A stretch of DNA of 52,526 bases from Massilia brevitalea (lineage in GTDB: Bacteria; Pseudomonadota; Gammaproteobacteria; Burkholderiales; Burkholderiaceae_D): NCBI RefSeq assembly GCF_030711405.1, contig NZ_JAULSI010000027.1, positions 32,272 to 84,797 of the forward strand, in the 5' to 3' direction. Below the pieces are notes generated by a model. The model was given only the letters and a program-made list of their open reading frames with translations, was not told where the DNA came from and did not search any database. The position numbers and the translations under genes are program-made. This document shows, piece after piece, positions 8,280-17,653 of this stretch. Each line of letters begins with the position of its first letter. Positions within the stretch are counted from its first letter, which is position 1.

Positions 8280-9206
8280 TCAGAGGTGCAATTGCGGGTG
8301 GGCGGCGAACAGCGCCTCGATCCAGGCGCCGAAGACGCGCAGCTTGGGCGCCGCCATCTGTCCCTTAGCATAGACCAGCGAGACCGGCATCGCCGCACAC
8401 GGGTAGTCGGGGAGCAGCGCCACCAGCGCGCCGCTGTCCAGGTGCGGCGCAACCTGGTAGCTGGCCGCCTGGATCAGGCCCATGCCCTGCAGGCCGGCGC
8501 AAACATAGGCGTCGGCATCGTTCACCGATACCGGTCCTGCGAAGCTGAAGCGCCGGACCTCGCCATCGACCTCGAAGTCCCAGTCGAAGGGCCGTCCCGT
8601 GCGACCTGAAAAATGCACGACCGCCTGGTGCTCGCCGAGGTCGTCCAGGTCCGTGGGCGTGCCGTGGCGCGCCAGGTAACTTGGCGCCGCGCAGGTGACG
8701 AAGCGCATGCTGCCGACGCGGCGCCCGACCAGGGCCGAATCGTCGAGTTCTCCCACGCGCAGCGCGCAGTCGATGCCGTCGCGGTTCAGGTCGGCCAGGC
8801 GGTCGCTCAGGCCAACCACCAGCTCAACCTCCGGGTAGGCGGCATGGAACTCGCCCAGGCGAGGCATGACCACGTTGCGGCCGAGGGCGCCGGGAAGCTC
8901 GACGCGCAGGCGACCCTGGGGCGGTGCACCGTCCACCCGGAACGGCGCTTCCGCCGCATCGAGGGCGGCCAGGATCTCCCGGCAGCGTTCGTAGTAGTCG
9001 GCGCCGTCGGTGGTAAGCGACAGGCTGCGCGTGGTGCGCTGCAGGAGCTTGTGGCCCAGGTAGGCCTCGAGATTCTGCATGGTCGCCGTCAGCGACGCGC
9101 GCGGCAGGTCCAGGCTTTCGGCCGCGCGCGAAAAACTCCTGGCCTCGACGATGCGGACAAAGGTCTGCATGGCTTTGATGCGGTCCAAATCACCTCTCCC
9201 CAGCAT
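8280..9206 (-). CDS. LysR family transcriptional regulator
   Basis: 308 residues, CrgA-like subgroup. Helix-turn-helix at the N-terminus (AMQTFVRIVEARSFSRAAES, then LPRASLTATMQNLEAYLG), effector domain from about residue 95. It diverges from the truncated MFS transporter gene, the classic regulator/target arrangement, and reads into the flavin reductase gene. With the transporter broken, its original target is probably lost. Confidence 0.9.
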   Translation of the reverse strand: MLGRGDLDRIKAMQTFVRIVEARSFSRAAESLDLPRASLTATMQNLEAYLGHKLLQRTTRSLSLTTDGADYYERCREILAALDAAEAPFRVDGAPPQGRLRVELPGALGRNVVMPRLGEFHAAYPEVELVVGLSDRLADLNRDGIDCALRVGELDDSALVGRRVGSMRFVTCAAPSYLARHGTPTDLDDLGEHQAVVHFSGRTGRPFDWDFEVDGEVRRFSFAGPVSVNDADAYVCAGLQGMGLIQAASYQVAPHLDSGALVALLPDYPCAAMPVSLVYAKGQMAAPKLRVFGAWIEALFAAHPQLHL

Positions 9207-9318
9207 GGCGCTGATTGTTCAGATAAGATGAATTGTAAGGGAGGCTGGACAGCTGATTATCTTTCGCTCGAGACTTTCTAGAATGGACGCATCACATGTC
9301 CATCCCACAGGAGAATCC

Positions 9319-9893
9319 ATGAACCACCCCACAACGCACGGCGCCGACATCGCGCCCGGCATGGTGCGCCTGCTGGCGCTTGCCGCCGGCCTGATCGTCG
9401 CCAACCTGTATTACTCGCAAACCCTGGTCGGCCCGATCGCCGCCAGCACCGGCCTGTCGCAGGGCGCCGCCGGCCTGATCGTGACGCTGACCCAGATCGG
9501 CTACGCGCTCGGCCTGTTCTTCATCGTGCCGCTCGGCGACCTGCTGGAAAACCGCCACCTGGTCTTCGTCCTGCTGCTCGGCACTGCCGCCGCCCTGGCC
9601 TGCGCAGCCCTGAGCAGCAATGCCTGGCTGTTCCTCGCCAGCTCGCTCGCCATCGGGCTCGGCTCGGTCGCCGCCCAGGTGCTGGTACCCTTCGCCGCCC
9701 ACCTGTCGCGCGAAGAAACGCGCGGGCATACGGTCGGCAAGGTGGTCAGCGGCCTGCTGCTGGGGATCATGCTGGCGCGTCCCGCCGCCAGCCTGGTGGC
9801 CGACCATGGCGGCTGGCACACCGTGTTCGGCGCTGCCGCCGTCATCGTGATGGTGCTGGCCTTTGTTGCCGGCAAGCGCACTGGCAGCGGCTC
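9319..9893 (+). pseudogene. MFS transporter, 3'-truncated
   Basis: The frame encodes about the first six membrane segments of a twelve-helix major facilitator (DHA1-type): LLALAAGLIVANLYYSQTLV, then the motif-A-like loop PLGDLLENRHLVF near residues 74-86. After AAAVIVMVLAFVAGK the sequence stops being hydrophobic and reads into IS-like sequence before a stop at 9963. Family members have about 390-400 residues, so the C-terminal half is missing. AGGAG precedes the ATG at 9319. Loss of half a transporter makes function very unlikely. Confidence 0.8.
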
Positions 9894-9961
9894 GCGCCCG
9901 GATCGCACAACTGCAGCGCATGCTCGGCAAGAAGGCGCTGGTGCAGATCTGCAATTGGGCT

Positions 9962-10385
9962 AGAATTGCAGGCGTTGCCCCGCATGCGTAACCTTCTTCG
10001 CCAAAAGACGTAGCGTCGAAGGCAGTGCTACCAAATGCGTCGTTGTGCCGAGTTGACGAAGATCGACACCGCCAGCGACACATTGCTCAGCTTTGGCCTT
10101 CCAAAGACGATCCCGGAGTTCTTCCGGAGCACTTACTAATATGCCCCCGCAGCCGCGCTCTCCGCATCAGTTGGATCGGACTGACCAACCAGTCGCCCCT
10201 CTGCGATCGGGACGATTCACTTCCAGGACTTCGACGCCAGCGCGGCGAAGGTCTCCAGTGTGCGAGCCCGTGCCATGGGTTGCTGGTATCCGCTGATAGT
10301 AGTTGCCGTCGCCAAGGTCCCAAGAAGTTTACCAGTGCAATCGATGACCGCACCGACATGTAAATCTGGATCTGCTGAGAACCGG
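9962..10385 (-). pseudogene. IS110-family transposase remnant
   Basis: Read on the minus strand, pieces of one IS110-type transposase appear in the right order in shifting frames: DLHVGAVIDCTGKLLGTL and TTISGYQQPMARARTL (about 10361 to 10250), then LRRAGVEVLEVNRPDR (about 10250-10203), then GRLVGQSDPTDAESAAAGAY (to about 10140) followed by two stops, then SAPEELRDRLWKAKAE and LRLLAKKVTHAGQRLQ (to 9965). VNRPDR and K/Q-S-D-x-x-D-A are hallmarks of the family. Several frameshifts, stops and a missing segment after ARTL show it is dead. It abuts the truncated MFS gene on one side and the accessory operon on the other. Confidence 0.78.
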
Positions 10386-10481
10386 CCCTCGCGCCCGTAA
10401 AAATCGCGTTCCGGACTTGCGAGGGGCCGCGCCGGCAGAAAAACGTGAGCACGCTGAAGTCGTTGATTGCTCAGCGCTTCC

Positions 10482-11210
10482 CTAAGAAACCATGTACCCG
10501 CCATCGATGGGTAAAGTAATGCCTGTGACAAACCCCGCAGCCCCGCTACACAGGAACACGACGCCACTTGCCACATCATCCGGCGTGCCCCACCTGCCCA
10601 GCGGGGTGCGCGCCAGGATCGGGCTGTTGCGTGCCGGGTCGTTTTGCAGGGCGGCGGTCATGGGCGTGGCGATCCAGCCTGGGGCGATCGCGTTGACCCG
10701 AATGTCGTCGCTGGCGTAGGCGATGGCGAGCGACTTCGTCAGTTGTCCAATGCCGCCCTTGCTTGCACTATATCCCGGCACCAGGCCGCCGCCGAAAAAC
10801 GTCAGCATCGATGCAGTATTGACAATGCAGCCTTTGCTCTTTGCCAAGAGCGGCCGGGCAGCGGTGCACACCCGCATGGTGCCGGTGAGGTTTACCTCGA
10901 TCACTTGCTGAAACACGTCGACCTGGTGTTCTTCGCCGCGCTTGATGATGCCGGCGCAGTTGACCAGCAGGTCGAGCGAACCGAGGTCGGCGAACAGTGC
11001 GTCCACGCTGCCCTGATCGGCGACATCAAGATGGCGTGTCTCGATACTGCCCCCGTCTACTTCGCGGACCGACGACTCGACGTTGATGCCGGCAGCGATC
11101 ACGCGCGCGCCCAGCCGGGCGAGATGATGGGCGATACCGGCGCCGATACCCTGGGTGCCGCCGGTAACCAGCGCCACTTTTCCGGCGAACAGGTTTGGAT
11201 GAAAGGTCAT
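10482..11210 (-). CDS. SDR family oxidoreductase (operon gene 13)
   Basis: 242 residues, classical short-chain dehydrogenase. NAD(P)-binding TGGTQGIG at 16-23, NCAG at 84-87, catalytic S134, Y147 and K151 (YSASK), and the C-terminal DDVASGVVFLCSGAAGFVTG block. It oxidises a hydroxyl or reduces a ketone of the pathway's substrate. It is the last gene of the 13-gene unit, 51 bp after the ABC ATPase gene; the IS110 remnant begins about 100 bp beyond its stop. Confidence 0.88.
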   Translation of the reverse strand: MTFHPNLFAGKVALVTGGTQGIGAGIAHHLARLGARVIAAGINVESSVREVDGGSIETRHLDVADQGSVDALFADLGSLDLLVNCAGIIKRGEEHQVDVFQQVIEVNLTGTMRVCTAARPLLAKSKGCIVNTASMLTFFGGGLVPGYSASKGGIGQLTKSLAIAYASDDIRVNAIAPGWIATPMTAALQNDPARNSPILARTPLGRWGTPDDVASGVVFLCSGAAGFVTGITLPIDGGYMVS

Positions 11211-11261
11211 ATTGTTTCCTTGGTGTCGGTTGCGGGCCGGCGCGCGCCGGCCTTGAATGTT

Positions 11262-12026
11262 TCAGCCTTTCGGCCCCATGAACAGCGCCATGATGCGCGA
11301 GTGATCGTGCAGATCGGACTGCTCGCCTTCGGCCACCTGCTCCCCCTGCGACAGCACGATGTAGCGGTCCGCGATGCGGGTCGCGAACGGCAGGTTTTGC
11401 TCAGCCAGCAGGATCGCCATATTGCGTTTTTTCAGGGTATCGAAGGTGTCTTGGAGCAGATCGAAAATGGTGGGCGCCAATCCCTGCGATGGCTCGTCGA
11501 GCACCAGCACGCTGGGCTCGCGCCCGAGTGCCATCCCGATGGCCAACATTTGTTGCTCGCCGCCGCTCAGCATGCCGGCGGGCGCGGACATGCGCTTGGT
11601 CAGGATCGGAAACAACTCGAGGATATCGGCCTTGACCGCGGCCTGGCGGTCGGCCGCGGTCAGGCGCAAACCGATATCGAGGTTCTCGGCCACGCTCATG
11701 GCCGAAAAAATATTCCCGCGCCGCTCAGGCACGAAGGAGATGCCCTTCAGCGAGCGCAGATGGGCCGGCAACCGTTCCAGGTTGACCCCGTTAACCGTCA
11801 CGCTGCCCTGATTGTTGACCACGCCCGCGATCCCGCCCAGCAGACTGCTTTTGCCGGCACCGTTGGAACCGAGTACCGCCAGCATCTCGCCGGCGCGCAC
11901 CTGCAGACTGACGTCGAACACGACCTGAATGCGCCCGTGGCTGACGTTGAAGTTGGCAATACCGAGCGCAGGCTGCCCATGCTGGCCGGCCCGGTCCACC
12001 TGTTGAATCTGTTGAGTAGTTTGCAT
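11262..12026 (-). CDS. ABC transporter ATP-binding protein, LivF type
   Basis: 254 residues. Walker A GSNGAGKSS, signature LSGGEQQMLAIGMAL, Walker B VLVLDEP, switch region AEQN. LivF-type ATPases pair with LivG in importers of the branched-chain amino acid/aromatic acid (HAAT) class. The N-terminal 18 residues (Q-rich) are outside the domain. Twelve bases separate it from the LivG-type gene. The genes around it point to an organic acid rather than an amino acid as cargo. Confidence 0.9.
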   Translation of the reverse strand: MQTTQQIQQVDRAGQHGQPALGIANFNVSHGRIQVVFDVSLQVRAGEMLAVLGSNGAGKSSLLGGIAGVVNNQGSVTVNGVNLERLPAHLRSLKGISFVPERRGNIFSAMSVAENLDIGLRLTAADRQAAVKADILELFPILTKRMSAPAGMLSGGEQQMLAIGMALGREPSVLVLDEPSQGLAPTIFDLLQDTFDTLKKRNMAILLAEQNLPFATRIADRYIVLSQGEQVAEGEQSDLHDHSRIMALFMGPKG

Positions 12027-12038
12027 CTGAAATCCCTG

Positions 12039-12800
12039 TCAGTGGCCGCTGGTGCCGAGGTATGCATTGACGAAGTCCCGGTTGCCGGCCAGCTCGTCGG
12101 GTTTCCCTGTGAACAAGACCGCTCCGCGGTCGAGCACCACGACGTGTTCCGACAGCTCGCGGATCATGTTGAAGTTGTGCTCCACCAGCAAGATGCCGAC
12201 GCCGCTTTTCGAGAGCCGCCTGATTTCATCGCCGAGCAAGGTCTGCTCGACCTTGGTCAGGCCGGCCGCCGGTTCATCGAGCAGCAGGTATTTCGGCTTG
12301 TTGGCGACCGCCCGCGCCACCTCGACCAGCCGCACCTGCCCCATCGGCAGTTCGCCCATCTGCATGTGGCGCAGGCCGTCGAGCTTGAAGTCGTGCAGCA
12401 AGCCGTCGCACTTGTCGGCGATCTCGCGCTCTTCGCGCCGCGCGCTCGGGGTGGCGAAGATGGAACGCATGAAACCAGCCCGCGAGACGGGATAAAACCC
12501 GCACATGACAGCCTTCTCCACGGTCACGAACGGATCGAAGCGCGGGGTCTGGAAGGTCCGGGCAAGGCCATTGGCGATCCGCTTGAACGCCGGCACCCCG
12601 ACCACCTCGGTGCCGTCGATGCGGATGCTGCCGCAGGTGACATCGACGAATCCGGTGATACTGTTGAACAAGGTGCTCTTGCCGGACCCGTTGGCGCCGA
12701 TCACGGCGACAATCTGGTTGGCCCCGAATTGCAGCGACACACCGGCCAGGGCGACCACGTTGCCGAACTGCACTTTGACATTATCGACTTGAATGGTCAT
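12039..12800 (-). CDS. ABC transporter ATP-binding protein, LivG type
   Basis: 253 residues from ATG 12800, whose ATGA overlaps the stop of the permease gene (translational coupling); longer upstream frame rejected for that reason. Walker A GANGSGKST at 35-43, Walker B YLLLDEP, and the LivG-type stretch AGLTKVEQTLLGDEIRRL. The ABC signature is divergent, PMGQVRLVEVARAV instead of LSGGQ-like, as is common in LivG proteins. Works with the LivF-type subunit as the importer's ATPase pair. Confidence 0.9.
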   Translation of the reverse strand: MTIQVDNVKVQFGNVVALAGVSLQFGANQIVAVIGANGSGKSTLFNSITGFVDVTCGSIRIDGTEVVGVPAFKRIANGLARTFQTPRFDPFVTVEKAVMCGFYPVSRAGFMRSIFATPSARREEREIADKCDGLLHDFKLDGLRHMQMGELPMGQVRLVEVARAVANKPKYLLLDEPAAGLTKVEQTLLGDEIRRLSKSGVGILLVEHNFNMIRELSEHVVVLDRGAVLFTGKPDELAGNRDFVNAYLGTSGH

Positions 12801-13837
12801 CGCGAAGTTTCTCCGAGTAAGGTGCTGGTGCGCTTGGTAGCGGGCGCCGGGGCCGGTTTGGAACCCGGGCCGCCGACCGCTTTCTTGCGCAGGATTTTGT
12901 TCCACGCGACGCCGAGCAGCCCTTGCGGCGCGATCAGCAGCACCAGAACAAGGATGGCGCCGAAAATCATGCCCTGGCTTTCAGCCGCCGGCATGTACAG
13001 GCCAATGATCAGCAAGACGGCGGCGCCGCATACCGGGCCCAGGAACACCCGGGCACCGCCGACCACGGCCATCAGGATCACACTCATCGATAACTGGGTG
13101 GTCATCGAGTCCGGCCCCATATAGGTCACATGGTGCGCGTACAGCCAGCCCGCGATACCGGCCACCGCGCCCGACACCGCGAAGGTCAGCGAGATCACCT
13201 GCGGCACATTGACGCCGTCCGCCTTGGCCCGCAGCGGGTCATGGCGGGCGGTATTGATGGCCCGGCCGACCGACGAATTCATCAGATTGATATACAAAAC
13301 CAGCACCACCAGCACCGCGCCCCAGGCGACGAAGTGGAACGCTTGCGCATCCGGTGCGATCCCGAGCCGCGGAATGCCGGACAGGCCCACAAAGCCGCCG
13401 GTGAAGTCGCCGCCTTCACGGATCGCCAGCCCGATCAGGTCGGCCAGCATGAAGGTGGCAATCGCCAGCGGCAAGGGCGACAGGCGGCCGATGGCGCGCG
13501 CCATCACGTAGCCCAGCAGCATCGGCGCGACGATCGCGAACAACAGTCCGACCAGCGGCGACAGACCGTAGCGGGTCGACAGGATCGCGGTGCCGTAGGC
13601 GCCGATCGAGGCGAAGGCGGCGGTTGCCATCGACAGGATCCCGGCCTGGCCGTATGAAATGCCGACCGACAGCGCCATCAGCGCGTAGATGGCGATCGTC
13701 ACCGAGTTGTCGAGCCAGTACGAGTTGCCGAAACTGAGCACCGAACCGGCGGCGAGCAAGGCCACCAGGATAATCGCCTGGCGGTATTTGACAAACGGCG
13801 TGCGCGCGCTTGGCGCGGTGGGGTGTGGGCGGTTCAT
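12797..13837 (-). CDS. ABC transporter permease, LivM type
   Basis: 346 residues with about nine to ten hydrophobic segments. LivM hallmarks: YWLDNSVTIAIYALMALSVG near residues 46-65, GQAGILSMATAAFASIGAYG, and AINTARHDPLRAKADGVNVP, the cytoplasmic coupling loop that contacts the ATPase. Start and stop both overlap their neighbours by 4 bp (ATGA), so it is made in step with LivH and LivG. The C-terminal tail is basic and cytoplasmic. Confidence 0.9.
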   Translation of the reverse strand: MNRPHPTAPSARTPFVKYRQAIILVALLAAGSVLSFGNSYWLDNSVTIAIYALMALSVGISYGQAGILSMATAAFASIGAYGTAILSTRYGLSPLVGLLFAIVAPMLLGYVMARAIGRLSPLPLAIATFMLADLIGLAIREGGDFTGGFVGLSGIPRLGIAPDAQAFHFVAWGAVLVVLVLYINLMNSSVGRAINTARHDPLRAKADGVNVPQVISLTFAVSGAVAGIAGWLYAHHVTYMGPDSMTTQLSMSVILMAVVGGARVFLGPVCGAAVLLIIGLYMPAAESQGMIFGAILVLVLLIAPQGLLGVAWNKILRKKAVGGPGSKPAPAPATKRTSTLLGETSR

Positions 13838-14691
13838 GCGCGTCCTCCGGCGATTTTAGCAACGTTGACCCGGCCGCTGACGAGCACCAGGAAGATGAAC
13901 AGCAGCGGGGCCGCGGTGGCCCAGCCACCGGGCAAATAACCGAGCGCGACCGCCTGGACGATACCGATGATGATGCCGCCGGCAAAGCCGCGCAGCGGGC
14001 TGGTCAGCCCGAACAGCACCGCCGCGCCAAAACCCGACATGGTCAGGGCGGTGCCCGAGCTGTAGTCGGTGCCGGTGGTATACAGGATCAGGATACCGGC
14101 GATGCCGGCCAGCAGCCCGCCCACCACGTAGGTGCCGAACCAGACCGCGCGCACCGGGATGCCGGCCAGGGCGGCTCCAATCACATTCACCGCGCTGGCG
14201 CGCATGTCGCGCCCGAACGAGGTACGGTACAGCAGGCAGTAGAGCATCCCCAGCAGGGACAGGCCGATCGCGACATTGATGCCCGCCTGCGGGCTGATGC
14301 GGATCGAACCGAGGTTCCAGAACACGTCGAACGGCTGGCGGATCATCGGATCCTTGCCGAGGAAGGTCAGCACCGCCGATTCGATGAAGGTAGCGACGCC
14401 GAAGGTCGCCAGCACCACGGTGAGCGGGTCGGTACTGTTCGGCTTGTTGATCTTGACCGAGATCAGGCCGACCAGCACCGAGGCCACGATGGCGGCGACA
14501 ATACCGAGGCCGATGCCGGCCACGCCAGGCATCAGCATCGCGATGCTGCCGGCCACCACCGCGTAGCCTCCGACCGCGAGGTCGACCGAATCGGTGGTGA
14601 TGAAAAGCAGGCTGATGGGGAACGCGACAAGGCCGTAGACGACGCCGACGAATACCCCCTGCAAGATGTACTCCAATAATACCGTGAACAT
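13834..14691 (-). CDS. ABC transporter permease, LivH type
   Basis: 285 residues from ATG 14691, with GAGG 8 bases upstream. Hydrophobic throughout; LivH hallmarks LQGVFVGVVYGLVAFPISLL and the coupling loop YRTSFGRDMRASAVNVIGAA. A TDSVDLAVGGYAVVAGSIA segment replaces the usual NFAHGE-type motif. Forms the membrane channel with LivM. It begins 130 bp after the ligase gene, the largest gap in the operon. Confidence 0.9.
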   Translation of the reverse strand: MFTVLLEYILQGVFVGVVYGLVAFPISLLFITTDSVDLAVGGYAVVAGSIAMLMPGVAGIGLGIVAAIVASVLVGLISVKINKPNSTDPLTVVLATFGVATFIESAVLTFLGKDPMIRQPFDVFWNLGSIRISPQAGINVAIGLSLLGMLYCLLYRTSFGRDMRASAVNVIGAALAGIPVRAVWFGTYVVGGLLAGIAGILILYTTGTDYSSGTALTMSGFGAAVLFGLTSPLRGFAGGIIIGIVQAVALGYLPGGWATAAPLLFIFLVLVSGRVNVAKIAGGRA

Positions 14692-14821
14692 AGAACGTAC
14701 CTCGTTAAGTGATGGGCTCTTATGACTGGCAGGCCGCATTGGTGGTTGAAACATCTCCTGATTGCTGCGTAGTTCCTTACCCGTACTACCTGGTCCTTCG
14801 CGCCGCGCGCCAGCGCCTGGT

Positions 14822-16471
14822 TCAGCGCACCCGCTCGACCATGCCGCGCAGCGCAACCCCTGCCTGTTTGCGGTCCCACACCGTGCCGCCGGGTGCCGGC
14901 TTCTTCATCAGCGCCCGTTGCAGTTTGCTGGTCGGGGTGCGCGGCAGTTCCGGCAGTACTTCGATGTAACGCGGCACCATGTAATGCGGTAGCAGCCTGG
15001 CCAGGTGCTCGGTCAGCAGCAGCGGATCCGGCGCCTGGCCGTCCTTGCCGACAATGCACAGCTTGATGTCGTCGTCGCCCGCGTACTCGGATTCAACCCC
15101 GACCGCAGCCGCCTCGGCGACCGCCGGATGCGCGCGCGCCGCCAGTTCGATTTCGTAGGCCGAAATGTTTTCCGAGCGGCGCCGGATGCGCTCGCTGGCA
15201 CGCGCCACGAAATAGACATAGCCGTCCGCGTCGACGTAGCCGAGGTCGCCGGTATGGAACCACAGGTTGCGCCATGCTTCCGCGGTCTTGTCCGGCATGC
15301 CCATGTAGCCTTTCATGCAGATCCACGGCAGCTTCGGGCGCACCAGGATTTCGCCGGTCTGGCCGTTCGCCAGCGGCAGGTCGGTGTCCGGATCGGCGAT
15401 CGTCAGTTCATACCAGCGCGGGTCGACCTTGCCGCACGAGCCTTCGCGCAAGGGCTCGTCATACGGCGACCAGCAGGGGTCGCCGATTTCGGTCATGCCC
15501 CATAGCTCGATGCCCTTGACGCCAAAGCGCTGCTGGAATGGCGCTGCGATGTGTTGCGGCACCGGCGCGCCGTAGATGCGGGTCAGCGCGTGGTTGCGGT
15601 CGTCGGCCGTCGGCGGAGTGTCGTGGATCATCTGGATCAGCGTGCCGGGACCGCCGCTGACGGTGGCGCCGCAGGCGCGGATCCGGCTCAGCCATTCGGC
15701 GGGTGCGAAGCTCTGGTCCAGCACCAGCGTGGCGCCGGCCTGCAGCACGCCGAGCACGCCCATGAACTTGGCCGCCATATGGTAGAGCGGCGTAAAGTTG
15801 TAGAAGATATCGCTGTCGGTCATGCGCATCGCGTCGACGGTCATCCGGGCGATCAGCATCACTTGCGCGTGCGGCATCATCACCCCCTTGGCGGGACCGG
15901 TGGTGCCGGAGGTGTAGATCACCGATGCGGTATCGAAGTACTGCGGCTCGACGAACTGGGCGCCGTTGTCCGCGGCGGCGAGCTCGCGGTAGCCCTCGAC
16001 CGTCACGCCGGGCAGTGCGGGCAGCCCTGCCGCCTGGCCCAGCACCACGACCGAGCGCAGGTGCGGCAGCGCGCCCAGCGACGCCTTGAGCACCGGCAGC
16101 CAGGCCTCCTCGATGACGATGGTGCGCGCCCCGCACAGATTGAGCGCATGTTCGAAGCTGTTGCCGACATACGCCGTGTTGATGGCGACCTCGGTCGCGC
16201 CCAACAGGTTGATTCCGAGCCACAGGTCGATCGCTTCCAGCCGGTTGCCGACCATCACCACGACGGTGTCGCGTGGCGCGCTGCCGAGCCGCTGGAGGCC
16301 GCTGGCGATGCGGCGCGCCGCCTGCAGGCTCTCGCCATAGGTTTGCCGGCGGCCGCCGAACTCCTGCACGAACGTACGGTCGTGGTGGGTCCGCGCCCGT
16401 TCGCCGAGCAGGCGCACCACGTTCCAGTCGGCCATGTCCGCGCCGGGCGCCGGGGTATCCGCGCGGATCAT
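14822..16471 (-). CDS. Acyl-CoA ligase, AMP-forming (CaiC-like)
   Basis: 549 residues, ANL superfamily. Converts a carboxylic acid, ATP and CoA to acyl-CoA, AMP and PPi in the cytosol. P-loop YTSGTTGPAKG at 186-196, adenine-binding WGMTE, TGDLGYVDADGYVYFV hinge region and the catalytic lysine K516 in PRTPTSKLQR. The closest-looking family is crotonobetaine/carnitine-CoA ligase, but that family is broad and the acid cannot be named. Its ATG overlaps the CoA-transferase stop by 4 bp (ATGA). Confidence 0.88.
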   Translation of the reverse strand: MIRADTPAPGADMADWNVVRLLGERARTHHDRTFVQEFGGRRQTYGESLQAARRIASGLQRLGSAPRDTVVVMVGNRLEAIDLWLGINLLGATEVAINTAYVGNSFEHALNLCGARTIVIEEAWLPVLKASLGALPHLRSVVVLGQAAGLPALPGVTVEGYRELAAADNGAQFVEPQYFDTASVIYTSGTTGPAKGVMMPHAQVMLIARMTVDAMRMTDSDIFYNFTPLYHMAAKFMGVLGVLQAGATLVLDQSFAPAEWLSRIRACGATVSGGPGTLIQMIHDTPPTADDRNHALTRIYGAPVPQHIAAPFQQRFGVKGIELWGMTEIGDPCWSPYDEPLREGSCGKVDPRWYELTIADPDTDLPLANGQTGEILVRPKLPWICMKGYMGMPDKTAEAWRNLWFHTGDLGYVDADGYVYFVARASERIRRRSENISAYEIELAARAHPAVAEAAAVGVESEYAGDDDIKLCIVGKDGQAPDPLLLTEHLARLLPHYMVPRYIEVLPELPRTPTSKLQRALMKKPAPGGTVWDRKQAGVALRGMVERVR

Positions 16472-17643
16472 GGCGCGGCCGGCGCGGTCGACGCCCCATT
16501 GCCGTCCGCCAGTTGCAGTTCGCCCAGCACCTGCGCGGTATGCTCGCCAAAGCGCGGTGGCCCGCTGCGCAGTTGCTGGGTGATGCGCGAGAACTTGAGC
16601 GGATGCTTGACCATCGTCATGTCAGGCTGGCCGGCGACCGGGATAGTCCGGACCATGTCGTTGTGCACGACCTGCGCCGAGGCGATGCTCTGGGCCTGGG
16701 TCAACACCGGCGTGCACAGGATGCCCGCTTCCTGGAAGCGCGCGGCCACATCATCGGATGGCAGCGCCAGCAGCGCCGGCCGCAGGTAGTCGCCGATCTG
16801 TTCGCGCCGCTCGATCTGCTGCGCCAGGGTGCCAAAGCCGGCTTCCCGGCTGAGGTCCGGCAAGCCGAACGCCGAGCACATCAGCTGCAACGGGTTCTCG
16901 CGATAGAAGCCCAGCACGATCACGTGGCCGTCGGCCGTCTGCGCGGTGAAGTTGGGGCCCGATTCGAACCACTGCGTGTCGTAACCGTAGTTGACCGAGG
17001 AGGCGATCTCCAGGCTTTGCATCGCAATCGCGGTATCGAGCAACGAAATCGACAGCTTCTGCCCGAGCCCGGAGCTGGCGCGCTCGAGCAGCGCCAGCAG
17101 CACGCCCTGCACCAGCAACATGCCTGATGAAAAATCGGTATACGGCACGTTGACGATGCCCGGCTTGCCATCGGCATTCGCATGCTTGGTCGCCATCCCG
17201 GAAATCGCCTGGATCAGCATATCCTGCCCAGCCATGCCGGCCAGCGGCCCGGTTTCGCCGTAGCCGGTGGCGACCGCGTAGATCAGGCGCGGATTGATGT
17301 CCCTGACCTGCTCGTAGCCGAAGCCGAGCCGGTCCATGACGCCAGGCCGGTAGTTGCAGATCAGGATGTCGGCGCTGCGCAGCAGCGCTACCAGCGCCGC
17401 CTTGCCTTCCTCCGCGCGCAGGTCGAGGCAAACCGATTCCTTGTTGCAGTTGGCGGCCGCAAAATAGCAGCTCACCCAGTTCTTTTGCTGCGCATGGAAA
17501 TCATTGTGGCGCATCAGGTCGCCTGCGGGCGGCCGCTCGACCTTGATCACGCGCGCCCCGTAGTCGCCCAGCGTCTGGCCGGCCAGCGGCCCTTGCCAGA
17601 CTTCGCACATTTCGATGACGGTGATGCCTTTCAGTACAGACAT
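16468..17643 (-). CDS. Class III CoA-transferase (CaiB/BaiF)
   Basis: 391 residues. The family moves CoA between carboxylates through an aspartyl-CoA thioester; the nucleophile here is D170 in VPYTDFSSGM. Other family marks: EVWQGPLAGQTLGDYGARVI at the start, NYRPGVMDRLGFGY, and the ATGYGETGPL loop. It can load a new substrate using CoA from a product, sparing ATP. It lies between the acyl-CoA dehydrogenase (10 bp) and the ligase (4-bp overlap), the same trio as caiA-caiB-caiC of carnitine metabolism, though the order alone does not prove that substrate. Confidence 0.9.
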   Translation of the reverse strand: MSVLKGITVIEMCEVWQGPLAGQTLGDYGARVIKVERPPAGDLMRHNDFHAQQKNWVSCYFAAANCNKESVCLDLRAEEGKAALVALLRSADILICNYRPGVMDRLGFGYEQVRDINPRLIYAVATGYGETGPLAGMAGQDMLIQAISGMATKHANADGKPGIVNVPYTDFSSGMLLVQGVLLALLERASSGLGQKLSISLLDTAIAMQSLEIASSVNYGYDTQWFESGPNFTAQTADGHVIVLGFYRENPLQLMCSAFGLPDLSREAGFGTLAQQIERREQIGDYLRPALLALPSDDVAARFQEAGILCTPVLTQAQSIASAQVVHNDMVRTIPVAGQPDMTMVKHPLKFSRITQQLRSGPPRFGEHTAQVLGELQLADGNGASTAPAAP

Positions 17644-17653
17644 GACGCTGCTC

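Noticed and set aside
9893..9963. Possible IS3-type OrfA helix on the plus strand (AARARIAQLQRMLGKKAL)
   Set aside because: Only some 20 residues look transposase-like and the continuation does not; the minus-strand IS110 pieces next to it are far better supported.
10644..13124. 826-residue open frame on the plus strand
   Set aside because: Antisense to the SDR and the LivF/LivG/LivM-type genes; composition and lack of motifs mark it as a shadow.
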